Source of the DNA: CAUUFM01 sp041844335
GTDB lineage: Bacteria > Bacillota > Clostridia > Lachnospirales > Lachnospiraceae
DNA: 28,413 nucleotides
Assembly: GCA_041844335.1 (NCBI GenBank)
Contig: JBGZAX010000059.1
Location: forward strand, 1-28,413
Direction of reading: 5' to 3'
Positions 1 to 6,847 of this stretch are shown here, in pieces (position 1 is the stretch's first letter; every line of letters starts with the position of its first letter). A program made the position numbers and the translations under genes. The notes below the pieces were generated by a model. That model did no database searches. It worked only from the letters and a program-made list of their open reading frames with translations, and was not told the DNA's origin.

Positions 1-12
1 AAGGCGAATTTT

Positions 13-1248
13 ATGAGTAATAAAAAAGTGGTTGTTGTGGGCGGCGGAGCTGCCGGAATGATGGCATGTATTGCGGCTGCGAGAAATAAAGCTGATGTCA
101 CCTTGGTTGAAAAAAATGAAAGGCTCGGTAAAAAGCTTTATATCACGGGAAAGGGACGGTGCAATCTCACTAATGCCTGTGAGACGGATAAGTTTTTTGA
201 CAATATATGTCGCAATTCTAAATTTATGTATTCCTCGTTTAATGCGTTTACAAATTTTGACCTTATGTATATGATAGAAGATCTCGGCTGTAAGCTTTGT
301 ATTCAAAGGGGGAATAGGGTTTTTCCTTTAAGTGAGCGTTCTATTGATATAATAAATGTATTGGAAAAAGAGCTGAAACGACTAAATGTCAAAATTTTGT
401 TAGATACGGCTGTAAATGATTTTGAGATAAAAACCGATGTATGTAAAGGACTTAAAAGTCCCAAGATTGAGTCTGATTGCGTCATTATAGCCACAGGCGG
501 ATTGTCATATCCTACCACCGGATCTACAGGAGACGGGCACAGATTCGCTGAAAAATTAGGGCTTAGAGTTGAAAAATGCACTCCATCTTTGACGCCCATA
601 AACAGCGATAACAGTTTTGTTAAGGAACTGCAGGGTTTGAGCCTTAAAAATGTAAATTTATCTATTTTCGATAAGAAGAATAAGGAACTTTTCAGCAAGC
701 AAGGAGAAATGCTTTTTACTCATTTTGGTATAAGCGGACCGCTTGTTTTAACGGCGTCCGCCATAGTAGGCGACATACTTGGAAAAGAGAACTTGCGGGC
801 AAAAATTGACTTAAAGCCTGCACTTTCGGTTGAACAGCTTGATGCCAGGGTTTTAAGGGATTTTGAAGAGCAAAAAAATAAAAGCTTCAAAAATTCTCTT
901 AACGGGCTTTTGCCAAAAACTGTTATTCCGGTTATTATCGGATTATCGCAGATTAAAGAGGATACCGTTGTTAATCAGATAACTGCGAAGCAAAGAAGAA
1001 TGCTTGTTGATATTATAAAGGGCTTTGAGCTTAATCTGACATCTCTTCGAGGCTTTAACGAGGCGGTCATCACAAGAGGCGGAGTTTGCATAAAAGAGAT
1101 AAATCCTAAAACTATGGAAACAAAACGGATAAAAAATCTCTATTTTGCAGGAGAGGTTATTGACATTGATGCGATGACGGGCGGCTTTAATTTGCAGCTC
1201 GCCTTTTCTACAGGATATGCCGCAGGCTATGCTGCAAGTAAAGTGTGA
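13..1248 (+). CDS. NAD(P)/FAD-dependent oxidoreductase, BaiN/RdsA (HI0933) family
   Basis: This is a 411-residue flavoprotein. The N-terminus carries a dinucleotide-binding GGGAAGM motif (residues 10-16) after a hydrophobic beta strand, then the family-typical NERLGKKLYITGKGRCNLTN stretch (about 35-54). The C-terminus has a second FAD motif, YFAGEVIDIDAMTGGFNLQL. This layout defines the HI0933/BaiN family, whose members are full-length at about 400 residues. The physiological substrate is unsettled for most members; names such as aminoacetone oxidase or BaiN are annotation transfers. The ATG at 13 gives the complete motif set, but the window starts only 12 bases upstream, so the ribosome site (AAGGCG) and promoter cannot be judged. 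It lies 68 bases ahead of cmk on the same strand, a common clostridial arrangement that suggests co-transcription. Confidence 0.9.
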   Translation: MSNKKVVVVGGGAAGMMACIAAARNKADVTLVEKNERLGKKLYITGKGRCNLTNACETDKFFDNICRNSKFMYSSFNAFTNFDLMYMIEDLGCKLCIQRGNRVFPLSERSIDIINVLEKELKRLNVKILLDTAVNDFEIKTDVCKGLKSPKIESDCVIIATGGLSYPTTGSTGDGHRFAEKLGLRVEKCTPSLTPINSDNSFVKELQGLSLKNVNLSIFDKKNKELFSKQGEMLFTHFGISGPLVLTASAIVGDILGKENLRAKIDLKPALSVEQLDARVLRDFEEQKNKSFKNSLNGLLPKTVIPVIIGLSQIKEDTVVNQITAKQRRMLVDIIKGFELNLTSLRGFNEAVITRGGVCIKEINPKTMETKRIKNLYFAGEVIDIDAMTGGFNLQLAFSTGYAAGYAASKV

Positions 1249-1316
1249 GATAAGGCTTGTCTTGAATATTTAACGAAAATAAGTCGAGAATAAAAGATAA
1301 ACTTAAAGGAGATACT

Positions 1317-1985
1317 ATGCAAATTGCTATTGACGGACCTGCAGGTTCAGGGAAAAGCACGATAGCCAAGCTTTTGGCTAAAAAATATGACTTTACCTAT
1401 ATTGATACCGGGGCTATGTATAGGGCTATGGCGCTTTATATGAAAAAGCACGGGATTGATGTAAACGATGAAGAGGCGGTTTCCGATAACTGCGTAAAGG
1501 CGAATATAGACTTGAATTATTATAATGATGTCTTAAAGGTTTTTCTGAATAAGGAGGATGTAAGTTCTGACATAAGGCAGGAGGAAATAGGGAACCTGGC
1601 GTCTGTTGTCTCGTCCTACAGAGTTGTGCGTGAGCAGCTGGCCATGCTGCAAAGACAGCTTGCCTCGTCTAAAAATGTGGTGATGGACGGACGGGATATC
1701 GGTACAAATGTATTGATTGATGCCGACATCAAAATTTTTTTAACAGCTTCCGTTTCAGTAAGGGCGAACAGAAGAGCGAGGGAGCTTAAATTAAAAGGAC
1801 TTGAGGCGGACATTAAAAAAATAGAGGCGGATATTGAGAATAGGGACTATAGAGATATGCATAGAGAATTAAATCCTTTGTGCAGAGCTGCTAATGCAAT
1901 AGAGATTGACAGCTCCGATTTAGCTATAGAAGATGTGGTAGGTAAAATAGGAAGTATTATCGATGATAAATATAAAAATAGCTGA
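1317..1985 (+). CDS. cmk: Cytidylate kinase
   Basis: Cytidylate kinase phosphorylates CMP and dCMP with ATP in the cytoplasm. The 222-residue product has the usual bacterial length. It shows the P-loop GPAGSGKST (7-15), the substrate-site motif DTGAMYRA, and VVMDGRDIGT in the middle, all diagnostic of Cmk. The start is fixed by AAAGGAG placed just before ATG 1317. Its 3' end overlaps ispH by 23 bases, so the two are probably translationally coupled. Confidence 0.96.
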   Translation: MQIAIDGPAGSGKSTIAKLLAKKYDFTYIDTGAMYRAMALYMKKHGIDVNDEEAVSDNCVKANIDLNYYNDVLKVFLNKEDVSSDIRQEEIGNLASVVSSYRVVREQLAMLQRQLASSKNVVMDGRDIGTNVLIDADIKIFLTASVSVRANRRARELKLKGLEADIKKIEADIENRDYRDMHRELNPLCRAANAIEIDSSDLAIEDVVGKIGSIIDDKYKNS

Positions 1986-2844
1986 AAATGCGGGTTTTTG
2001 CTTTGGAGTAAAAAACGCTGTGGATTCAGTGTATAGTGCGATAAATAAGGCTAAAGAAACGGGGAAAACCGTATACACATTGGGAGAGATCATCCATAAT
2101 GAGAGCGTGATAGAAAAATTCAGATCTGAAAATGTGGAGGTTTTGGATAATTTAGACGATCTTGATATTGAAAAGGCTAAAAATGCAATAGTCATAATAA
2201 GGGCACACGGTGTCGGAAAAGAGGTTTATAATAGACTGGAGGAGCTTAAATGTGAATATATTGATGCTACCTGTCCTTTTGTCAGACGAATACAAAAGCT
2301 GGTTGAGAAAGAGAGTAAGGATAAGCTTATTATTATAGTGGGAGATGCCGAGCACCCTGAAATTAAGGGAATTATAGGGCACTGTCAAAATAGATATCAT
2401 GTGATTTCAGATACCGAAGAGGTCTATAAATTTGAAATTGACAGAAGCACTCCATTATTAACTATAGTTCAAACAACATTTTTACTAAATAATTTTCAAG
2501 ATATAGTTGCAATTTTGGACAAAAAAGGTTATTATAGTAATGATGTGCATAACACGATTTGTGATGCTACAACAAAAAGACAGCTTTATACGGAAAGTTT
2601 GTCTAAAAATTGTGATAAAATGCTAGTGATTGGTGATACAAAAAGCTCAAATACAAGGAAGCTGTATGAGCTTGCTAAAATCCATTGTAATGACACTTGG
2701 TTGATTCAAGATAGTTCCGGATTAGATTCTATTATCCTACAATCCACAGACAGCATTGGTATTACTGCGGGGGCATCGACCCCTAATAATATTATCGAGG
2801 AGGTTCATGCAAAATGTCTGAACAAAGTTTTGAACAAATGTTAG
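1963..2844 (+). CDS. ispH: 4-hydroxy-3-methylbut-2-enyl diphosphate reductase
   Basis: IspH catalyses the last step of the MEP isoprenoid pathway, reducing HMBPP to IPP and DMAPP with a [4Fe-4S] cluster. The 293-residue protein keeps the three cluster cysteines: C13 (NAGFCFG), C104 (DATCPF) and C200 (TICDAT). It also keeps the substrate histidine H45 (IHNE) and the catalytic glutamate in AEHPE (E133). The N-terminal NAGFCFGV motif fixes the reading start at ATG 1963, inside the end of cmk. The C-terminal end overlaps rpsA by 31 bases. In many Clostridia IspH and ribosomal protein S1 are one fused polypeptide; here they are separate overlapping genes in different frames. Confidence 0.96.
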   Translation: MINIKIAENAGFCFGVKNAVDSVYSAINKAKETGKTVYTLGEIIHNESVIEKFRSENVEVLDNLDDLDIEKAKNAIVIIRAHGVGKEVYNRLEELKCEYIDATCPFVRRIQKLVEKESKDKLIIIVGDAEHPEIKGIIGHCQNRYHVISDTEEVYKFEIDRSTPLLTIVQTTFLLNNFQDIVAILDKKGYYSNDVHNTICDATTKRQLYTESLSKNCDKMLVIGDTKSSNTRKLYELAKIHCNDTWLIQDSSGLDSIILQSTDSIGITAGASTPNNIIEEVHAKCLNKVLNKC

Positions 2845-3965
2845 AGGAATCTTTGAAAAAAATAACTAATGGAGATGTAGTGGAAGGCACCGTCATAGAA
2901 GCTAAACCTGATGAACTTGTTGTAAACATCGGATATAAGTTTGACGGTTTTATCTCGAGAGAAGAGTATACAGCAGAGCCTAACGCTGATCTTAGAGTGC
3001 TTGTTTCCGAGGGAGATAAAATAGAAGCAAAGGTTCTAAGAGTTAACGAAAAGGACGGACAGGTAGTACTGTCCTACAGAAGACTGGCTGCCGACAGAGG
3101 AAATAAGGTCTTAGAGGAAGCTTTTGAAAATAAGACTGTATTAAAGGGTAAGGTAATACAGGTGTTAAACGGCGGATTAAACGTCGTGGTTAATGAGAGC
3201 AGAGTATTTATTCCTGCAAGTCTTGTATCTGATGTGTATGAAAAGGACTTGGGGAAATTTGCAGATACGGAAATAGAATTCGTGATTTCGGAGTTTAATC
3301 CCTCAAGAAGAAGAATTATCGGAAACAGAAAGGTTTTGGCGGCAGAGCAAAAGGAGAAATTAAGGGCAGAGCTGCTTGAACGTATCCACGAGGGAGATAC
3401 CGTAGAGGGGGTAGTAAAGAATGTTACCGACTTCGGAGTATTTGTGGATCTTGGAGGAGCTGACGGCTTACTGCATATTTCTGAAATGTCTTGGGGACAT
3501 ATAGAAAATCCTAAGAAAAACTTCAAATCAGGGGATACATTAAAGGTATTGATAAAAGAAATCAGCGGAAACAAGATAGCTTTGAGCTTGAAGTTTGCTG
3601 ATCAGAATCCTTGGTTAAATGCAGAAGAAAAATATGTAGTGGGTACAGTGGTAAAGGGCAAAGTCGCAAGAATGACTGATTTCGGTGCATTTATTGAACT
3701 GGAAGAGGGAATTGACGGGTTGCTGCACGTTTCTCAGATCTCAAGAGAAAGAATTAAAAAACCCTCCGATGTGTTGCAAAACGGTCAGGAGATAGAGGCA
3801 AAGGTAGTGGATTGCTGCGAGGCGGACCATAAGATTAGTCTTAGTATAAAGGCTCTTTTACCTGAGGTAGAGGAGGCAAAAGAAGAAAAGGCAGAGGATG
3901 ATGAGCCGCATGAGTATATAGACGTGGATAATGAGGCAACCAAGCTTGATATTCCTAATGCTTAA
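2814..3965 (+). CDS. rpsA: 30S ribosomal protein S1 homolog, four S1 domains
   Basis: The 383-residue protein carries four S1 RNA-binding domains, at roughly residues 17-85, 103-172, 192-260 and 277-346. The third and fourth have the canonical VTDFGVFVDLGGADGLLHIS and MTDFGAFIELEEGIDGLLHV signatures. The first two are more divergent, as in Firmicute S1 homologs. The tail after about 350 is rich in Glu and Asp and is probably disordered. E. coli S1 has six domains; four-domain forms are normal in Gram-positives and may act in mRNA binding rather than as a true ribosome component. Translation starts at ATG 2814 behind GAGGAGG (about 2797), still inside ispH. An attenuator-like hairpin follows the gene. 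Confidence 0.92.
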   Translation: MSEQSFEQMLEESLKKITNGDVVEGTVIEAKPDELVVNIGYKFDGFISREEYTAEPNADLRVLVSEGDKIEAKVLRVNEKDGQVVLSYRRLAADRGNKVLEEAFENKTVLKGKVIQVLNGGLNVVVNESRVFIPASLVSDVYEKDLGKFADTEIEFVISEFNPSRRRIIGNRKVLAAEQKEKLRAELLERIHEGDTVEGVVKNVTDFGVFVDLGGADGLLHISEMSWGHIENPKKNFKSGDTLKVLIKEISGNKIALSLKFADQNPWLNAEEKYVVGTVVKGKVARMTDFGAFIELEEGIDGLLHVSQISRERIKKPSDVLQNGQEIEAKVVDCCEADHKISLSIKALLPEVEEAKEEKAEDDEPHEYIDVDNEATKLDIPNA

Positions 3966-4010
3966 GGAAAACTGTTAAAGGATTGAGTATACCCTTTTAT
4001 ATTTTATATT

Positions 4011-4048
4011 AGGAGTCGAAAGCTATGCTTTCGGCTCCTTGCTTGCTT
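4011..4048 (+). terminator. Hairpin terminator after rpsA
   Basis: AGGAGTCGAAAG (4011-4022) pairs with CTTTCGGCTCCT (4028-4039) around a 5-base loop, giving a 12-bp stem with one G-T pair. The following sequence is TGCTTGCTTTC, so the T tract is broken and termination may be partial. It lies 46 bases after the rpsA stop. Confidence 0.65.
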
Positions 4049-4152
4049 TCAGGTCTTTATTCTCATTAAGTGTATTTTTTGAGCATTTGGCAATTATAAC
4101 GGAGACTTGAATTCGGTATTTGAGAGATTTAGAATGAGGGGAGTTTTTTAAA

Positions 4153-5421
4153 ATGAAAAGAAAATTAGTATTGGACGGCATTGTCGTGGGTATTATAGCC
4201 GGAATTTTTTCGGTATTATATAGACTGTTATTAGAATGGGCTGCCAACATCAGAGATATACTTTTTAGTGACACCGGTCAAATAGGAATAATAAGAAATG
4301 TAGTGATTTTTGTTTTAATGTCACTTATTGTACACTTTATGCTGAGATTTGAGCCTTTATCAAGCGGCAGCGGAATACCCCAGGTGCAGGCTGAAACTAT
4401 GGGTTATCTGAATATGAATCCGGTAAAAGTCTTGATTGGCAAGATAGTAGGCGGAGTGGCAGGTAATGTGGGCGGACTTTCTTTAGGCAGAGAGGGGCCT
4501 TCAATACAGATAGGAGCGGCATCAGGTAAAATTTGTGCTACTTTTATGAACAGAACCGATGAGGACAGTGTGAGAATGATATCGGCGGGAGCGGCAGCCG
4601 GACTTTCAGCGGCTTTTAATGCCCCTGTTGCGGGAACGCTTTTTACGCTTGAGGAAATGCATAAGAACTTTATGCCGATGTTGCTTGTTCCCTCTTTTAT
4701 CGCATCTGTAATAGCCGATTTTATTTCAAAAAATATTTTTGGAATAAAACCGATATTTTCCTTTGTGATGACAAAGAATTTGCCGCTGGGCGGCTATTGG
4801 CATCTACTTATATTTGGAGTTTTTGTGGGGGTTGCAGGAATTTTATTTAATAAATTATTGTTACTTTCATTAAATGCATATGATATAATAAAGGTACCAT
4901 TATTCATAAAACGTCTGCTACCATTTATTGTTACATTGATTACGGGATATTTTGCTTCGGAGTTGCTTGGCGGAGGACATAGCCTGATAACGGGCGTTGA
5001 TAAAAAGCCGTTGGCACTTTGGATAATGATAGTATTCTTTGTTGCCAAATTATTACTTACCTGTTTTTGCTACGGTAGCGGAGCGCAGGGCGGGATTTTT
5101 CTTCCGGTGCTTGTCCTTGGAGGACTTTGCGGAGCCATTTACTACACCGCTATGTCAAGCTGCGGAATTTTTGTAAGCGATTATTATTCCAATTTTATAA
5201 TAGTCGGAATGGTCGGATATTTAACCGCAGTAGTGAGATCTCCGATATTATCCGTACTTTTGGTGACAGAGATGACGGGCAGTTTCAGTAATTTATTACC
5301 CATTTCGACGGTGGCGATTATTGCTTATGTGATTGCAAATTCTATGAATGTTGCGCCTATTTATGAAAGCTTACTTGGTAGAATTATTAAAAATATAAAA
5401 ACAAATGAATTGGAGGATTGA
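4153..5421 (+). CDS. ClC-family chloride/proton antiporter
   Basis: This is an integral membrane protein of 422 residues with the hydrophobic profile of a ClC subunit. All signature motifs are present: GSGIPQ (72-77), GREGP (112-116, with the gating glutamate E114), and GGIFLP (313-318). The tyrosine matching the central anion-coordinating Tyr of E. coli ClC is in PIYESLL (Y404). The inner 'proton glutamate' position lies in LFTLEEM (E167/E168). Having both glutamates fits a Cl-/H+ exchanger rather than a channel. The Ser in GSGIP argues against the fluoride-specific CLC-F branch. There is no C-terminal CBS or TrkA-C regulatory domain. ATG 4153 follows GGGGAG. The stop lies one base before the apt start, so the two are likely co-transcribed. 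Confidence 0.92.
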   Translation: MKRKLVLDGIVVGIIAGIFSVLYRLLLEWAANIRDILFSDTGQIGIIRNVVIFVLMSLIVHFMLRFEPLSSGSGIPQVQAETMGYLNMNPVKVLIGKIVGGVAGNVGGLSLGREGPSIQIGAASGKICATFMNRTDEDSVRMISAGAAAGLSAAFNAPVAGTLFTLEEMHKNFMPMLLVPSFIASVIADFISKNIFGIKPIFSFVMTKNLPLGGYWHLLIFGVFVGVAGILFNKLLLLSLNAYDIIKVPLFIKRLLPFIVTLITGYFASELLGGGHSLITGVDKKPLALWIMIVFFVAKLLLTCFCYGSGAQGGIFLPVLVLGGLCGAIYYTAMSSCGIFVSDYYSNFIIVGMVGYLTAVVRSPILSVLLVTEMTGSFSNLLPISTVAIIAYVIANSMNVAPIYESLLGRIIKNIKTNELED

Positions 5422-5422
5422 A

Positions 5423-5947
5423 ATGAAAAAATTAAAGGAATATGTTATAGATGTGCCGAATTTTCCGAAAGAGGGTATTATTTTTAGAGATATTACAGGG
5501 GTTTTGCAGGATCCGGCGGGATTGAAATTGGCTGTTGACAGCATAGTTGAGGATTTAAAGGACGTGGATTTTGACATTATCGTGGCACCCGAATCAAGGG
5601 GCTTTGTGTTCGGAGTTCCGGTGGCATACAATATGAACAGGGGGTTTGTGCCTGCCAGAAAAAAAGGGAAACTGCCAAGAGAAACTGTAGAGATAGAATA
5701 CGATCTGGAATACGGCAGCGAGGCCTTACAGCTACATAAGGACTCTGTGAAAAAGGGAAGCAGGGTAGTAATAGTGGACGACTTAATAGCTACCGGCGGA
5801 ACTCTTAAGGCTTTGGCTAAACTTGTTGAGTCGTTGGGTGGGGAAATTGTCAAAATTTGCGCCTGTATAGAGCTTTTGGGCTTAAAGGGCAGAGAGGTGC
5901 TTAAGGATTATAAGGTCAGTAGCTTAATAAAATATGATGGTAATTAA
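5423..5947 (+). CDS. apt: Adenine phosphoribosyltransferase
   Basis: Apt salvages adenine to AMP using PRPP. The 174-residue product has the standard length and start (VPNFPKEGIIFRDIT). It carries the PRPP-binding loop VVIVDDLIATGGT (about 115-127) and the APESRGF motif. I chose ATG 5423, not the in-frame ATG at 5405, because GGAGG at 5412-5416 is correctly placed for 5423 and the shorter form matches the family N-terminus. It follows the ClC gene by one base. Downstream is an AT-rich gap that opens the flagellar operon. Confidence 0.95.
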   Translation: MKKLKEYVIDVPNFPKEGIIFRDITGVLQDPAGLKLAVDSIVEDLKDVDFDIIVAPESRGFVFGVPVAYNMNRGFVPARKKGKLPRETVEIEYDLEYGSEALQLHKDSVKKGSRVVIVDDLIATGGTLKALAKLVESLGGEIVKICACIELLGLKGREVLKDYKVSSLIKYDGN

Positions 5948-5951
5948 AAAA

Positions 5952-5987
5952 TTATAAAATTTGTCTTAATTTTTTATAAAATTTGTC
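5952..5987 (+). repeat. 14-bp direct repeat, 22-bp period, upstream of flgM
   Basis: TTATAAAATTTGTC occurs at 5952-5965 and again at 5974-5987. The unit extends loosely to AATT after each copy. The 22-bp period is about two helical turns. It sits 70-105 bases ahead of flgM and could be tandem activator sites; each copy also contains a TTGTC that resembles a -35 element. Confidence 0.7.
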
Positions 5988-6011
5988 GAAATTAGATGTA
6001 TATAATAAAAA
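5983..6011 (+). promoter_or_regulatory. Possible promoter of the flgM operon
   Basis: TTGTCG (5983-5988) stands 17 bases before TAAAAA (6006-6011), a weak sigma-A fit. A better -10 hexamer, TATAAT at 6001-6006, has no well-spaced -35. A TAAA (5978-5981) plus 15 bases then ATGTATAT only partly resembles a sigma-D site (TAAA-N15-GCCGATAT). A promoter is expected here because the gap separates apt from the flagellar cluster, but which element is used is not clear. Confidence 0.35.
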
Positions 6012-6056
6012 TATCGCTTTTTTAATAAAGATTTAGATTAAAAGGGGTCAAGGATT

Positions 6057-6359
6057 ATGAAGATAAATAATAATAATTTGGGAGTGCAGCGTTATAACAG
6101 TTCTAATACGGCAAATATTAGGCAAAGAGAAGAGGCTGTGTTATCTATGGCAAGGAGCTTTGATGCAATTACAATTCATGCAGACAAGGCTGAGATTATG
6201 GATCAGGCATTTGCGAAAAAAGTATCCGATAAGCTGAAGAGCGAGGTAAGAAAGCCTGTAGAAAAGGAAAAATTGGATAGAATAAAAGAGCAGATAGATA
6301 GCGGAAATTATAAGGTGGATCGGGATATGCTTATAAAAAAGCTGATGCTGGAGGCTTAG
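6057..6359 (+). CDS. flgM: Anti-sigma-28 factor FlgM
   Basis: FlgM binds and inhibits the flagellar sigma factor (sigma-28/SigD) until the hook-basal body is finished. The 100-residue product has the family size. Its N-terminus is polar and likely disordered. The C-terminal half shows the sigma-binding helices: SDKLKSEVRKPVEKEKLDRI, then KEQIDSGNYKVDRDMLIKKL (about 70-95), the most conserved FlgM segment. It is the first gene of a seven-gene run and ends one base before flgN, so co-transcription is very likely. Confidence 0.9.
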   Translation: MKINNNNLGVQRYNSSNTANIRQREEAVLSMARSFDAITIHADKAEIMDQAFAKKVSDKLKSEVRKPVEKEKLDRIKEQIDSGNYKVDRDMLIKKLMLEA

Positions 6360-6360
6360 A

Positions 6361-6834
6361 ATGACAACCAAAGATCTTATAAATGTACTTATGGATATAT
6401 CTAAAATCTTCACATCTCTTATCCAAATACAGAGGGTAAAACTTAATGCGTCTTTAGAAAATGATATGGTGAAGCTGGAGGGCTGTTTGAAAAAAGAGCA
6501 GGCGGCGTCCATGGAGCTTAAGGGTTTGGAAAGGCGCAGAATACAGATAGTTGAGAGTTTAGGTTATGAAGGTTTGACTCTTGATGAAATGGTGGATAGA
6601 GCGGATGATGAATATTCTGCGGACTTATATAATGCGGTTAGTGTATTGAGGGATTCTACCAATAATTTCAGTAAGTTGTCGGATGAGGTGCGTACAGTTA
6701 TAGAGCTTAACCTTGCCAATCTTAATATGCTTTTGTCGCAGAGAGCAGCTCAAGCGGCAAATCAAATGAATTCACAAAATATTGAAAGAAAAAAGCCGAT
6801 AGGCAGCACATCTATTACAGATTTTAAAGCATGA
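6361..6834 (+). CDS. flgN: FlgN-type flagellar export chaperone
   Basis: FlgN is a cytoplasmic, mostly helical chaperone for the hook-associated proteins FlgK and FlgL. The 157-residue product is almost entirely helical by composition. It has the FlgN pattern of a Glu/Lys-rich N-terminal helical hairpin (LKKEQAASMELKGLERRR, about 43-60) and a long C-terminal amphipathic helix. Sequence conservation in this family is low; the assignment leans on its place between flgM and flgK, as in Bacillus. The C-terminal 25 residues are polar and probably flexible. Confidence 0.85.
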   Translation: MTTKDLINVLMDISKIFTSLIQIQRVKLNASLENDMVKLEGCLKKEQAASMELKGLERRRIQIVESLGYEGLTLDEMVDRADDEYSADLYNAVSVLRDSTNNFSKLSDEVRTVIELNLANLNMLLSQRAAQAANQMNSQNIERKKPIGSTSITDFKA

Positions 6835-6847
6835 AGGGGAAATAGAA

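Noticed and set aside
303..698. Antisense 131-residue frame inside the first flavoprotein gene
   Set aside because: Shadow of a well-supported gene; no ribosome site, composition typical of reverse-strand reading.
3074..3574. Antisense 166-residue frame inside rpsA
   Set aside because: rpsA has clear S1 domains over the same bases; the antisense product is Ser/Phe/Thr-rich noise.
4040..4152. Fluoride riboswitch ahead of the ClC gene
   Set aside because: ClC genes of the CLC-F type often have one, but no GGNGAUGG-like core is present and the protein has GSGIP of the chloride branch.
5371..5853. Antisense 160-residue frame over apt
   Set aside because: Shadow of apt, no recognisable motif or start signal.
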